Assembly: GCA_033391075.1 (NCBI GenBank) | Contig: JAWPMV010000005.1 | Span: forward strand, 1 to 64,000 | Length of the DNA stretch: 64,000 nt | Direction: 5' to 3' | Origin: Bacteroidia bacterium | GTDB lineage: Bacteria > Bacteroidota > Bacteroidia > J057 | In this document: in pieces, positions 9,062 to 18,216 of the stretch | Position numbering within the stretch: the stretch's first letter is position 1 | Layout: every line of letters begins with the position of its first letter | Made by a program: the position numbers and the translations under genes | Notes under the pieces: generated by a model | What the model was told of the DNA's origin: nothing | Seen by the model: only the letters and a program-made list of their open reading frames with translations | The model's database searches: none

Positions 9062-9627
9062 ATTGATTTCCTGCTTTTTCTTAAACTACAAATTTCTACC
9101 GATTTTATTCATACTTCATCCTGTCCATAAGGGATAAAAGATTTGCTCTTTAGCTGAAGAAGTAGAATAGCAGATGATTTCAGGAAATCCTTTAAGGAGA
9201 TTTATGTACTACTCTTATCCTTTTCAGTTGTACATATGTGTTTTGAAGTAGGAAGTCCGAATCCCGGCTGAATACATTTCCCAAAAAGAAAAAAGGCTCC
9301 ATACCCTGAGGGCAGCAGCCTTTTCCCTTTCCAACCTATTTTGTGTGTTAAATTTGACTTGATATATAAGTCCCTTTAAGACAGTTAATTAGGTCTTTTT
9401 GTTTAAAGTGTTTGCTCAATAAAATGGCTTAAAGTATTACTTGATTACCCCCTTAGAATAGGATTCATGAATTAGTTCTGCAAGGGATAAAAAGTGTAAT
9501 GTGGAAAAGGATTTTTCCCAAATAATGAAAATGGGCCAATTTGTTTTTCAGGAGATTGCTCTCTAATATTAAGAGGAATTTAGATGCTATACTACGGGTT
9601 ATTAAGCTACTACAAATTTAACCTGAC
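9062..9627. other. 566-bp divergent intergenic region
   Basis: It separates the minus-strand iron-sulfur gene from the plus-strand carbohydrate operon and should hold both promoters. No coding frame is convincing. It contains a terminator-like hairpin at 9283-9324 that no annotated gene explains. Confidence 0.5.
9283..9324 (-). terminator. Rho-independent terminator-like hairpin without an obvious gene
   Basis: AAAAGGCT (9291-9298) pairs with AGCCTTTT (9317-9324). Read on the minus strand, the stem is followed by a T-rich tract (9290-9283). No minus-strand gene ends here: the nearest one starts downstream at 9061. It may end a short untranslated transcript, or act weakly on the plus strand, where TTTTCCC also follows. 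Confidence 0.45.
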
Positions 9628-10626
9628 ATGAAATATAAAATACTACTACAATTGGCAGGCCTCGCTTGTCTTATTGGATTCCTAATTTCCTGTAAATCCA
9701 CAAGTGGTGCAGAGGACAAAAATTCTGTTGAATCACCGCCACTTAAAGCCCTGATCATAGATGGCCAGAATAACCATGATCATTGGCCAAAGACATCTAT
9801 CATGATGAAAAGCTATCTCGAAGCCAGTGGACTTTTTGAGGTGGATATAGATCGAACAGCTTTTGCCTGGAAAGGAAAAGATAAGCTCAAAGATTATGCT
9901 CTGGCAGATCAGCCTACGGAATTACTGGATGAGCCAAAGTCTGATCCTAATTTCAAACCTGATTTTTCTTCTTATGATGTCGTCATTTCCAATTTTGGCT
10001 GGAATGCAGCAGATTGGCCAGAGCAAACCCAGAAAGCCCTGGAGGATTATATATCTAAAGGAGGTGGACTAGTTGTGGTCCATGCAGCAAATAATTCCTT
10101 TCCTAATTGGGAAGCTTATAATAAGATGATTGGTCTTGGTGGTTGGGGAGGAAGAACGGAAAAGGATGGTCCTTATATCTACTTTAATGAAAATGGCGAA
10201 GTAGTTCGGGATGAAAGTCCCGGAAGGGGAGGAGCACATGGTCCTCAGCATGAATTTACCATCACCATACGGGATAGCGAACATCCCATCACAAAAGGGA
10301 TGCCTGCACAATGGCTGCATAGCCAGGATGAATTATATGACAGATTGCGAGGACCTGCTGAAAATATGACGGTAATAGCGACTGCATTTTCCTCAGAGGA
10401 AAATAAAGGAACGGGAAGACATGAACCCATGCTGATGGTTCTGGAATATGGTGAGGGGAGAATATTTCATACACCCATGGGGCATGCCGACTATTCTTTT
10501 GAATGTGTAGGCTTTATCAGTACTTTTAATAGAGGCACTGAGTGGGCGGCTACTGGCAAGGTGAGTCAGGCCATCCCGGATGATTTCCCGACTGCAGAAC
10601 AAACAAGTACAAGAGCATTTAAATAA
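9628..10626 (+). CDS. ThuA-like domain lipoprotein
   Basis: The 332-aa protein has a lipoprotein signal (LIGFLISC; Cys at residue 22) and a single ThuA-like domain. The ThuA domain is a glutamine-amidotransferase-like flavodoxin fold. Diagnostic segments include KALIIDGQNNHDHW, SNFGWNAADWP, GGGLVVVHAANNSFP and GRIFHTPMGH. ThuA proteins are linked to trehalose and other disaccharide use via 3-keto sugars, but the reaction of most secreted members is undefined. It is the first gene of a run of six plus-strand genes for sugar conversion and starts 45 bp before an epimerase. Family assignment is secure; the exact role is not. Confidence 0.88.
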   Translation: MKYKILLQLAGLACLIGFLISCKSTSGAEDKNSVESPPLKALIIDGQNNHDHWPKTSIMMKSYLEASGLFEVDIDRTAFAWKGKDKLKDYALADQPTELLDEPKSDPNFKPDFSSYDVVISNFGWNAADWPEQTQKALEDYISKGGGLVVVHAANNSFPNWEAYNKMIGLGGWGGRTEKDGPYIYFNENGEVVRDESPGRGGAHGPQHEFTITIRDSEHPITKGMPAQWLHSQDELYDRLRGPAENMTVIATAFSSEENKGTGRHEPMLMVLEYGEGRIFHTPMGHADYSFECVGFISTFNRGTEWAATGKVSQAIPDDFPTAEQTSTRAFK

Positions 10627-10671
10627 AGGAATTCCCTTTATTCACCTTAGTAATAAAATCACCCAATAAGA

Positions 10672-11520
10672 ATGAAAATAGGAATGAACCTGTTGTTGTG
10701 GACAACAGATATCAATGAAGACCTTTATCCCATTTTAGATAAGATAAAAGAAACAGGATTTGATGGGGTAGAAGTTCCCATCGGAGATGAAGGGAAAGAG
10801 AATTATACCAAGCTGGGAAAGCGGATCAAAGAATTGGGATTGGGCTGTACTGCTGTCACCTCAATTTTTGAGGATGGAAATCCGGCTAGTTCTGATCCTA
10901 AAGTGAGGGAGAAAGCTGTAGATCAGATGAAATGGAGGATAGATATGGGAGCTGAATTAGGAGTAGAAGTGATTTGTGGACCTTATCATTCTGCATTTGC
11001 CTACTTTTCCGGGGAGCCTCCTAGAGAAGATGAACGGAAGTGGAGTACAGAGGTCATGCGCAAGGCCGCCGAATATGCCGAGGGTACAGGAGTTATCCTG
11101 ACACCTGAAGCCCTCAATCGTTTCGAATGCTATCTCTATAATACCCTGGCCGATATCTCTGTCATGATCCGGGAAGTCGATCATCCCAATATGAAGATGA
11201 TCTTTGACACCCATCATGCTCATATAGAAGAAAAAAGTCATGCCGAGGCCATCGCTACTTATGCAGACTTGATTGGACATGTTCATATCTCTGAAAATGA
11301 TCGTGGAACGCCCGGTAGTGGTCAGGTTGCCTGGGAAGATACCTTCTCCGGATTACAGGAAATCGGATATGATGGCTGGCTAACGATAGAAGCCTTTAGT
11401 CGAAACAAACCCGAATTCGCCTCCAATATCAATGTCTGGAGAAATTATGCGGATTCTATGGAAGCCATTTACAAAGGGGGCTATGATTTCATCAAAGCTA
11501 TGTGGGCCAAATACGCCTAG
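10672..11520 (+). CDS. D-tagatose/D-psicose 3-epimerase family enzyme
   Basis: This 282-aa TIM-barrel protein aligns with the D-tagatose 3-epimerase family. Glu146 (TPEALNRFE), Asp179 (IFDTHH), His205 (GHVHISEND) and Glu240 (LTIEAFS) sit at a constant offset of six from the four metal ligands of the Pseudomonas cichorii enzyme (152, 185, 211, 246), and Arg211 fits the conserved substrate Arg. These enzymes use a divalent metal to invert C3 of free ketoses, including L-ribulose and L-xylulose. It sits in an operon with ribulokinase and L-ribulose-5-phosphate 4-epimerase, so a ketopentose substrate is a reasonable inference. The specific sugar is not proven. Confidence 0.85.
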   Translation: MKIGMNLLLWTTDINEDLYPILDKIKETGFDGVEVPIGDEGKENYTKLGKRIKELGLGCTAVTSIFEDGNPASSDPKVREKAVDQMKWRIDMGAELGVEVICGPYHSAFAYFSGEPPREDERKWSTEVMRKAAEYAEGTGVILTPEALNRFECYLYNTLADISVMIREVDHPNMKMIFDTHHAHIEEKSHAEAIATYADLIGHVHISENDRGTPGSGQVAWEDTFSGLQEIGYDGWLTIEAFSRNKPEFASNINVWRNYADSMEAIYKGGYDFIKAMWAKYA

Positions 11521-11541
11521 TACATTCCTCAAAATTGAACT

Positions 11542-12351
11542 ATGAATACGAAAAACGGATATGTCGACTCAAACGGCAGCCAAATCTACTACCAGGAAAG
11601 GGGAGAAGGTGAACCCCTTGTTTTGCTGATGGGCTTTGGAGCAGATGGAAATGTCTGGGAACTCCATGCGGCCGAATACGAAAAACACTTTCGGTGCATT
11701 ATCCTTGATAATCGGGGAGTAGGTCTTTCGGCCCAACCTAAAGGGCCTTATTCGACAGCTATGATGGCAGATGATACGGCTGCGGTGATGGATCATCTGG
11801 GGATAGCAAAAGCCAAAGTTGCTGGAATCTCCATGGGAGGGGCCATTGCGCAGGAACTTGCCCTCAATCATCCAGATAAGGTGAGTTGTCTAGTCTTGAT
11901 CAGTACCTGGCCAGTGTTTAACAATTACGCCAAAACGGTTTATCAAAACCTGATCAAACTCCGCAGAACTTCCAAAGCGGATGATTTCATGGAGCTTTTG
12001 CAATTATGGATTTTCGCTCCTCCTTATTATGAAGATAATATGTCTGATCTTAAGGAAGGCCAGGCTGGAGCAGCCGCCAATGAAAATCCCCAAAGTCAGG
12101 ACGGCTTTGAAGGACAGCTCCATGCCTGTATGAATCATGATAGCGTTTCTCGACTTCATCAGATCAAGGTACCGACCCTGGTCACGATTGGGAGTATGGA
12201 CATTTTTACCCCTCCGCCTTTCTCTGACATTTTGCATGAAAAGATTGCCGGTTCAGTTATGGAAACTTTTCCTACGGGTGGGCATGTACATCACTGGGAG
12301 GATTTGGAAAGATTTAATCGAGTAACGAGGGATTTTTTAATTGATAATTAA
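11542..12351 (+). CDS. Alpha/beta hydrolase
   Basis: The 269-aa protein has the alpha/beta-hydrolase layout: LVLLMGFGADGNVW near the oxyanion region, DNRGVGLS, the nucleophile elbow GISMGG at about residues 95-100, and a late GGHVHHWED segment with the catalytic His. No signal peptide is seen. It starts 21 bp after the epimerase stop, within the sugar operon. It could be an esterase or lactonase that frees or opens a sugar derivative, but the fold is too generic to name a substrate. It is followed by a GTGTT-rich palindrome. Confidence 0.85.
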   Translation: MNTKNGYVDSNGSQIYYQERGEGEPLVLLMGFGADGNVWELHAAEYEKHFRCIILDNRGVGLSAQPKGPYSTAMMADDTAAVMDHLGIAKAKVAGISMGGAIAQELALNHPDKVSCLVLISTWPVFNNYAKTVYQNLIKLRRTSKADDFMELLQLWIFAPPYYEDNMSDLKEGQAGAAANENPQSQDGFEGQLHACMNHDSVSRLHQIKVPTLVTIGSMDIFTPPPFSDILHEKIAGSVMETFPTGGHVHHWEDLERFNRVTRDFLIDN

Positions 12352-12354
12352 AAA

Positions 12355-12417
12355 TGTGTTAGCGTTCGTGGGTGTTAGGGTATTAGAGTTCTCTTATAAC
12401 CCTCGCATGCTAACACA
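12355..12417. repeat. GTGTT-rich palindrome A
   Basis: TGTGTTAGC (12355-12363) pairs exactly with GCTAACACA (12409-12417). A second imperfect inner stem joins AGGGTATTAGAG to CTCTTATAACCCT. The right arm continues with more ACAC/CTAACAC units up to the next start codon. It lies 3 bp after the alpha/beta-hydrolase stop and resembles palindromes at 13267-13320 and 44759-44806. Confidence 0.7.
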
Positions 12418-12437
12418 CAAACACACTAACACCAACG

Positions 12438-13253
12438 ATGAGTAACATCAAACTCGCCTGCGAGACCTATACATGGCAAATGCCAGGCGAACAATATAAA
12501 GGAAGGCTTGAGCACATTATGGAGGTAGTTTCTCAGGCGGGCTTCACCGGGATTGAGCCAGAGACCAGCTTTATGCAGCATCTGGAAGATCCGATCCTGA
12601 TGAAAGAGGCTCTGGATACGTATGGACTTGATCTGTCTGTTTTATGTGTGGTAGAGGATTGGTTGGGGCCGAAAGAAAGTCCGGAAGAACGGGCGCGAGC
12701 TGATAAGTGGATAGACTTCTTGCAGCATTTTCCTGATACCATCCTGCTGACTGTTCAAATGCCTCAAGCAGATCGTAGCAATCTGCGCGAGCGCCAAAAC
12801 AATATGATTGCCTGTGTCAATGATTTTTGTCGCAGAGCAAGCGAGAAAGGCATTACTTGTTCCAATCACCCTAACTCTCCAGGAGGATCAGTATTCAGGA
12901 TAGCCGAAGATTATGAAATCCTCCTGGAAGGTCTGGACCCGGAAGCTTGTGGATACTGTCCGGATGTAGGCCATATCGCCAAAGGAGGAATGGATCCCCT
13001 CGAAATCGTTAAAAAATATCGCTCCCAGATCAATCTTATGCATTATAAAGATATGTATACAGATGGTCGTTGGGCAGAAACCGGTAAAGGAGCCATAAAT
13101 TTTGCAAGCGTAACCAAAGAGCTGGTCGATACGGGCTATGAAGGCTGGATCATCATGGAAGATGAATGTGATGAGTGCATCACCGACCCGGATGGAGTTA
13201 CAGCCAGGGATGGGATTTATATTAAAGAGGTGCTTGCGCCGATGTTGAAATAA
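12438..13253 (+). CDS. Sugar phosphate isomerase/epimerase family (TIM barrel)
   Basis: This 271-aa cytoplasmic protein belongs to the xylose-isomerase-like TIM-barrel superfamily. It begins KLACETYTW and carries metal-ligand-type residues in SNHPNSPGG, CPDVGHIAKGG, LMHYKDM and IIMEDECD. It lacks the residue spacing of the D-tagatose 3-epimerase two genes upstream, so it is a different subfamily (IolE/Hyi-like enzymes are possible relatives). Its place directly before ribulokinase makes it a candidate for the missing aldose-ketose isomerase or a second epimerase. The substrate is unknown. Confidence 0.8.
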   Translation: MSNIKLACETYTWQMPGEQYKGRLEHIMEVVSQAGFTGIEPETSFMQHLEDPILMKEALDTYGLDLSVLCVVEDWLGPKESPEERARADKWIDFLQHFPDTILLTVQMPQADRSNLRERQNNMIACVNDFCRRASEKGITCSNHPNSPGGSVFRIAEDYEILLEGLDPEACGYCPDVGHIAKGGMDPLEIVKKYRSQINLMHYKDMYTDGRWAETGKGAINFASVTKELVDTGYEGWIIMEDECDECITDPDGVTARDGIYIKEVLAPMLK

Positions 13254-13266
13254 AAAATATGTGTTT

Positions 13267-13320
13267 TAGTGTTATGGTGTTGTAGTTAAGATACCTGATT
13301 ACTACCGTACGATAACACTA
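13267..13320. repeat. GTGTT-rich palindrome B
   Basis: TAGTGTTAT (13267-13275) pairs exactly with ATAACACTA (13312-13320), and GTAGT with ACTAC inside. Extra GTGTT and AACAC units flank the arms. It fills the gap between the TIM-barrel gene and ribulokinase. Composition and placement match palindrome A. Confidence 0.7.
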
Positions 13321-13342
13321 TAAAACGACAACACTTTTAAAA

Positions 13343-14998
13343 ATGAACAACTCTCTCGTCATAGGCCTGGATTACGGATCAGATTCCGTGCGTTCCGTCT
13401 TGATAGATACTGAAAATGGAGCCGAACTGGCTTCAAAAGTCTTTTATTATCCTCGATGGTCGAAGGGAATGTACTGTGATGCACCCAATAATCAGTTTCG
13501 CCAACATCCACTCGACTATATTGAAGGTCTGGAAGAAAGTATAAAGGGATTATTTGAGGGCGAAAGAGCAGGTCTGGCCAAAGCTGTAAAGGGGATTTCT
13601 GTAGACACAACGGGTTCTACACCTGTTGCAGTAGATGCAAGTGGAACTCCCCTGGCCATGTTGTCAGAATTTTCAGAGGATCCTCATGCGATGTTTATTC
13701 TCTGGAAAGATCACACAGCCATCAAAGAGGCCGAAGAAATCAATAGACATGCTGAAAAATTCCCAACAAATTACCTGAAATACGTAGGGGGAATATATTC
13801 CTCAGAATGGTTTTGGGCCAAAATCCTGCGAACTTTACGCGTTTCAGAAGCCATGCAAAAGCATGCGCATTCCTGGGTGGAACATTGTGATTGGATTCCC
13901 TTTTTGCTGACAGGAGGAAAGGATGTACGGGAAATGAAAAGAAGCCGATGTGCAGCAGGTCATAAAGCCATGTGGCATGAAGAGTTTGAGGGATTACCTC
14001 CTGAGGAATTCTGGGCATCTTTGGATCCCTTATTGGCAGGATTGAGGGAAAGATTGTTTGCGGAAACCCAAACCTCCGAGCTCTCAGCAGGGAACTTGAC
14101 CGCTGAATGGGCAGAAAGATTGGGCTTGAGCACAGATGTAGTCGTAGGAGTTGGAGCCTTTGATGCACATATGGGAGCTGTTGGAGGAGAAATAAAACCT
14201 TATTCTTTTTCTCGGATCATGGGGACATCGACCTGCGATATTCTGGTGGCCCCAATGGAAGAAATGGGAGATTATTTGGTAAAAGGGATTTGCGGACAGG
14301 TAGATGGCTCTGTTTTACCGGGTATGTTAGGAATGGAAGCTGGGCAATCTGCCTTTGGAGATGTTTATGCCTGGTTTAAAAACCTCATTTCCTGGCCGAT
14401 AGATGAATTGCTGCCTACTGATCTTCCAAATCGTGCGGAGGTCGCTGCCAAAATGAAGGATAATATTATCCCAGCTCTCAGTAAAGCAGCGGAACAAATC
14501 TCCCCTCAGGAAAGTAGTGAATTGGCACTTGACTGGATGAACGGAAGACGGACACCCGATGCAGATCAGTCACTGAAAGGAGCCATTTTCAACCTCAACC
14601 TGGGTTCTGATGCCCCCAGGGTTTTTCGCGCTTTGGTTGAAGCAACCTGTTTTGGGGCAAGAGCAATTGTGGAAAGATTTGGCAGAGAAGGTGTACCGAT
14701 CAAAGAGGTGATTGGACTAGGAGGCGTAGCCAAGAAATCTCCATTCGTAATGCAAACCCTGGCAGATGTTCTGAATATGCCCATTAAAATTGCAAGATCA
14801 GAGCAAACCTGTGCCCTCGGGGCCGGTATGTTTGCCGCAGTTGCTGCAGGCATTTTCCCCAATTTACAGGAAGCTCAATCAGCTATGGGACAAGGATTTG
14901 AAAATTCTTATGAGCCGATTGCTGAGCATGTAGCCTTATACGATAAGCTTTACGCCTCTTATATGAAAGCTGGGGCATTGGTGGAAAAATTGAAATAA
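13343..14998 (+). CDS. araB: Ribulokinase (FGGY carbohydrate kinase)
   Basis: This 551-aa kinase phosphorylates L-ribulose at O5 with ATP. The N-terminal GLDYGSDSVRSVLID is the phosphate-binding FGGY/AraB start. WVEHCDWIPFLLTG, MGTSTCDILVAP, GMEAGQSAFGDVYAWF and the C-terminal GLGGVAKKSPFVMQTLADVL are ribulokinase hallmarks, and the length is normal for AraB. Its TAA is immediately followed by the ATG of the 4-epimerase with no intervening base, so the two should be translationally coupled. L-arabinose isomerase, the usual partner, is not in the window. Confidence 0.93.
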   Translation: MNNSLVIGLDYGSDSVRSVLIDTENGAELASKVFYYPRWSKGMYCDAPNNQFRQHPLDYIEGLEESIKGLFEGERAGLAKAVKGISVDTTGSTPVAVDASGTPLAMLSEFSEDPHAMFILWKDHTAIKEAEEINRHAEKFPTNYLKYVGGIYSSEWFWAKILRTLRVSEAMQKHAHSWVEHCDWIPFLLTGGKDVREMKRSRCAAGHKAMWHEEFEGLPPEEFWASLDPLLAGLRERLFAETQTSELSAGNLTAEWAERLGLSTDVVVGVGAFDAHMGAVGGEIKPYSFSRIMGTSTCDILVAPMEEMGDYLVKGICGQVDGSVLPGMLGMEAGQSAFGDVYAWFKNLISWPIDELLPTDLPNRAEVAAKMKDNIIPALSKAAEQISPQESSELALDWMNGRRTPDADQSLKGAIFNLNLGSDAPRVFRALVEATCFGARAIVERFGREGVPIKEVIGLGGVAKKSPFVMQTLADVLNMPIKIARSEQTCALGAGMFAAVAAGIFPNLQEAQSAMGQGFENSYEPIAEHVALYDKLYASYMKAGALVEKLK

Positions 14999-15697
14999 AT
15001 GTCTGATTATCAGAAGATAAAACAAGAAGCCTACGAAGCCAATATGCGCTTGCCCGAACTGGATTTGGTCCTCTTTACCTTCGGAAATGTAAGTGTGGCT
15101 GATCGGGAGAAGGGGGTCTTTGCCATTAAACCCAGCGGTGTACCATACAAAGAATTGGACCCGGAAGAAATGGTTATTGTGGATTTTGATGCGAATGTAG
15201 TGGAAGGGCAATTACGGCCTTCTTCTGACACAAAAACCCATGCCGTCTTGTACAAACATTGGGAAGAGATTGGCTCTGTGTCCCATACCCATTCTACCTA
15301 TGCTACTGCATGGTCCCAGGCACAAAGAGATATTCCCATTATGGGTACCACGCATGCAGATCACTTAACAAATGATATTCCCTGTGCGCCCGTGATGAGT
15401 GATGATATGATAAAGGGAGATTATGAATACCAAACCGGATTTCAAATCCTCAATGCCTTTAAGGATAAAGGCCTGGATTACCGTGAGGTAGAAATGGTTC
15501 TAATTTCCAATCACGCTCCTTTTACCTGGGGGAAAAATGCCCAAAAAGCAGTCTACAATAGTGCTACCCTGGAGGAAATTGCCAGAATGGCTTATTTAGC
15601 ATTGCAGATCAATCCCCAGGCTCCTCGCCTCAAGGATTCGCTAATCGACAAACACTGGCAACGGAAACATGGAAAAGATGCCTACTATGGTCAATAA
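14999..15697 (+). CDS. araD: L-ribulose-5-phosphate 4-epimerase
   Basis: This 232-aa class II aldolase-fold enzyme converts L-ribulose 5-phosphate to D-xylulose 5-phosphate, which enters the pentose phosphate pathway. Zinc ligands are His96 and His98 (SVSHTHSTYATAW) and His172 (ISNHAPFTWG). Asp77 in SSDTKTH, Asp121 in THADHL and the terminal Tyr pair in KDAYYGQ match the catalytic residues of the E. coli enzyme within one position. The start codon touches the araB stop. It is the last gene of the operon; the next 726 bp carry no gene. Confidence 0.95.
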   Translation: MSDYQKIKQEAYEANMRLPELDLVLFTFGNVSVADREKGVFAIKPSGVPYKELDPEEMVIVDFDANVVEGQLRPSSDTKTHAVLYKHWEEIGSVSHTHSTYATAWSQAQRDIPIMGTTHADHLTNDIPCAPVMSDDMIKGDYEYQTGFQILNAFKDKGLDYREVEMVLISNHAPFTWGKNAQKAVYNSATLEEIARMAYLALQINPQAPRLKDSLIDKHWQRKHGKDAYYGQ

Positions 15698-16423
15698 AGG
15701 AAGAAACTAAATTTCAGACCTTTTACGCAAAGATCGGATTTCTGTGAAATCGCTCTTACAAAGGTGCCTTAGGCTAAATGCCTTCATATGAGTATGCTAG
15801 CACTGTTTTTTGTAATTTTTTAAGTTAAATTAATATTCAAAAAATAATCGAGCTTTCGTACTATTTCTGAAATGGGAGGAGATTTTAGGAATAATTTCTA
15901 TCTTTACTGCAAGGTACTATTACACATTTCCCAGACAAACATACAAGCAAATCGAGCAGTTTGAGCTTATCAGCAGGCTTGAGTAATTAGGTCTTATTGA
16001 AAGACACTGTTATCGATACTTTGAAGATGTAGGGACAGACAATAGGGGTAGGACGAATTATATAAGAAGCTCTGATGAAAGGGTGGTTTGGGGACCACAA
16101 TCGTCTTTTTTGTTCATATGCAGGATAGGCTTTGCTGCCGAAATATTTCCATTGTAACCTCTGGAAGGGCTATCCATATGGAGACTCTTTCAGAAAATAA
16201 AAGAGATGCTCATTCATAAACTTTACCTGACTTTAACCGATTCCTTGCCATTAAACCCACCAAAAAACTCCCGCATTCCGCCGGGGGATTATCTACCATT
16301 CTATCTAAACCATTAAAAGAGAGGCAGTTGATCTCAAATATGAGGCATTTTGCACGCTCAAAAGCTGTTTGGGCTCATTTCCTGCCACTAACCAATTAAC
16401 ACGATTGTTTTAAGCCATTCAAA
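15698..16423. other. 726-bp stretch without a convincing gene
   Basis: Both strands were read and no coding frame with family resemblance was seen. It lies between the pentose operon and the DUF1800 gene and should include that cluster's promoter. No strong terminator hairpin was found after araD. Confidence 0.5.
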
Positions 16424-18208
16424 ATGAAATTACCCAAGACTAATTTCAGGATTTTCACCTATGCTATAGCAGGGATTCTTTGTATGTGGGGAGGCGAAAG
16501 TATAGGTCAAACCTATAAAGACTATTTTGGGAACGGCCACCAGATAGGAATACAAGCCACTTCAAGTGATACTTCAAGCACAGATCATGCGACTGAAAGT
16601 ATTTCCGGAACAGGCATGATTCCTGATCTCAAGGGTTCTTCCCGTTTTCTTGCTCAGGCAACCCTGGGATACAACTATGATGATATCCAAAACCTCAGCC
16701 AAATAGGTATTGATGCCTGGTTGGATGGACAGTTCGCCGAATCTGATACTTCTTATTTACAGATGTACTGGTCCCAATTGGGCATGACGGGCCTGCCAGA
16801 TGTAACTGATCTTCAGGATCTTAAAAGTTACTATCTGAGTAGAAGCTTTTACTATAATGTGGTAAAACGGGAGGATCAACTCAGACAAAAACTGGGATTC
16901 GCGCTCAGCCAGATTCTGGTTACTTCCATCGCAACAGGTGGAAACTGGGGAGACCAATACGCCGAGTATTATGATATCCTGTACCGCAATGCATTTGGCA
17001 ACTACCGAGACATTTTGGCTCAGGTAACCTATTCGACAAGTATGGGAAGATACCTGAGTTCCATCAAGAACCCCAAAGCGGATTATGGGCTAAATACCCT
17101 GCCGGATGAAAATTATGCCCGTGAGATCATGCAGCTATTTACTATCGGATTGTTGGAGCTCAATAATGATGGGACCCTGAAACTTGATACAGAAGGCAAT
17201 CCCATTCCGACTTATACCAATGAAGATATTCAGGAAATGGCCAAAGTTTTTACAGGATTAAACTATGCGACAGACAGGATGGGAGCCCCCAACAATAACT
17301 GGAACATAGGATATAATAGTTACGGGCGGATAAACGGAATGAAAGTCTTTCCGAACTATCATGATGTTACCTCAAAACGGATGATAGATGGGACTGTTTT
17401 ACCAGCTGGTAGAAGTGGCAATCAGGATATTGAAGATGTCATTGATCTTTTATTTAATCATCCGAACACCGGACCCTTCGTCAGTATTCGGCTTATTCAA
17501 AATTTTGTCAAATCCAATCCTACTCCTGCCTATGTAAATCGGGTAGCTACTGTATTTAACAACAATGGCAAAGGAGAAAGAGGAGATTTACAAGCCGTAA
17601 TCAGAGCCATTCTGGTTGACCCGGAAGCAAGAGATTGTTCCTGGATAGATGATCCTCAAAATGGAAAACTGGCTCAGCCCATCGAGCGGACAAGTCGCTT
17701 GTTGGCAGCTTTTAATGTATATGATACACCGGATACCCTCTATTTAAGAGATGTTTCAGAAACACAATTGGGACAAACTTTTATGAATGCACCTACGGTA
17801 TTCAATTATTTCTCTCCTTTTTATCAGGAAGAAAAATACATAGCGCCTCAAAACCTCGTTTCACCGGAATTTGAAATCCTAAATGATGTAACAGCCATTG
17901 AAAACCTCAACCTGACGGAAAACCGAATCAAAAGCAGGCCTTTCAGGAACAGGTATCCCAATGGAAATAATCCTGCATTGGACCTGAGTGAGGAGATCAA
18001 TCTGATGGGATCACAGGGTATTTCTGCTGTTTTGGATCGTCTGGATATCCTCTTGTGCAGAGGACAACTTTCCACAGAAACCAGGAATACCATCATCAGT
18101 ACCATCGACCAGTACAAGGCCAATATCAATAACTACTCTGACGAAAGAGCAGTTGAAGATGCCATTTACTTCCTGTTGGTATCTCCTGATTATCTCATCA
18201 TCAAATAA
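16424..18208 (+). CDS. DUF1800 secreted protein
   Basis: The 594-aa protein has an N-terminal signal peptide (about residues 1-28, ending near SIGQ). A DUF1800 domain covers most of the chain, recognisable from SSRFLAQATLGYNYDDIQNL, NYAREIMQLFTIGLLELN and VFTGLNYA. Its function is unknown; members are almost always paired with a DUF1501 protein, as here. No T9SS sorting domain is present at the C-terminus, so it is probably periplasmic or held on the surface by a partner. It starts the four-gene secreted cluster and is separated from the next gene by 8 bp. Confidence 0.9.
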   Translation: MKLPKTNFRIFTYAIAGILCMWGGESIGQTYKDYFGNGHQIGIQATSSDTSSTDHATESISGTGMIPDLKGSSRFLAQATLGYNYDDIQNLSQIGIDAWLDGQFAESDTSYLQMYWSQLGMTGLPDVTDLQDLKSYYLSRSFYYNVVKREDQLRQKLGFALSQILVTSIATGGNWGDQYAEYYDILYRNAFGNYRDILAQVTYSTSMGRYLSSIKNPKADYGLNTLPDENYAREIMQLFTIGLLELNNDGTLKLDTEGNPIPTYTNEDIQEMAKVFTGLNYATDRMGAPNNNWNIGYNSYGRINGMKVFPNYHDVTSKRMIDGTVLPAGRSGNQDIEDVIDLLFNHPNTGPFVSIRLIQNFVKSNPTPAYVNRVATVFNNNGKGERGDLQAVIRAILVDPEARDCSWIDDPQNGKLAQPIERTSRLLAAFNVYDTPDTLYLRDVSETQLGQTFMNAPTVFNYFSPFYQEEKYIAPQNLVSPEFEILNDVTAIENLNLTENRIKSRPFRNRYPNGNNPALDLSEEINLMGSQGISAVLDRLDILLCRGQLSTETRNTIISTIDQYKANINNYSDERAVEDAIYFLLVSPDYLIIK

Positions 18209-18216
18209 TTGAAAGC

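Noticed and set aside
9255-9275. Sequence GTCCGAATCCCGG resembling a tRNA T-arm
   Set aside because: No acceptor, D-arm or anticodon stem could be paired around it.
12352-13342. GTGTT-rich repeats considered as a CRISPR array
   Set aside because: They are palindromes at gene ends with no regular repeat-spacer pattern and no cas genes.
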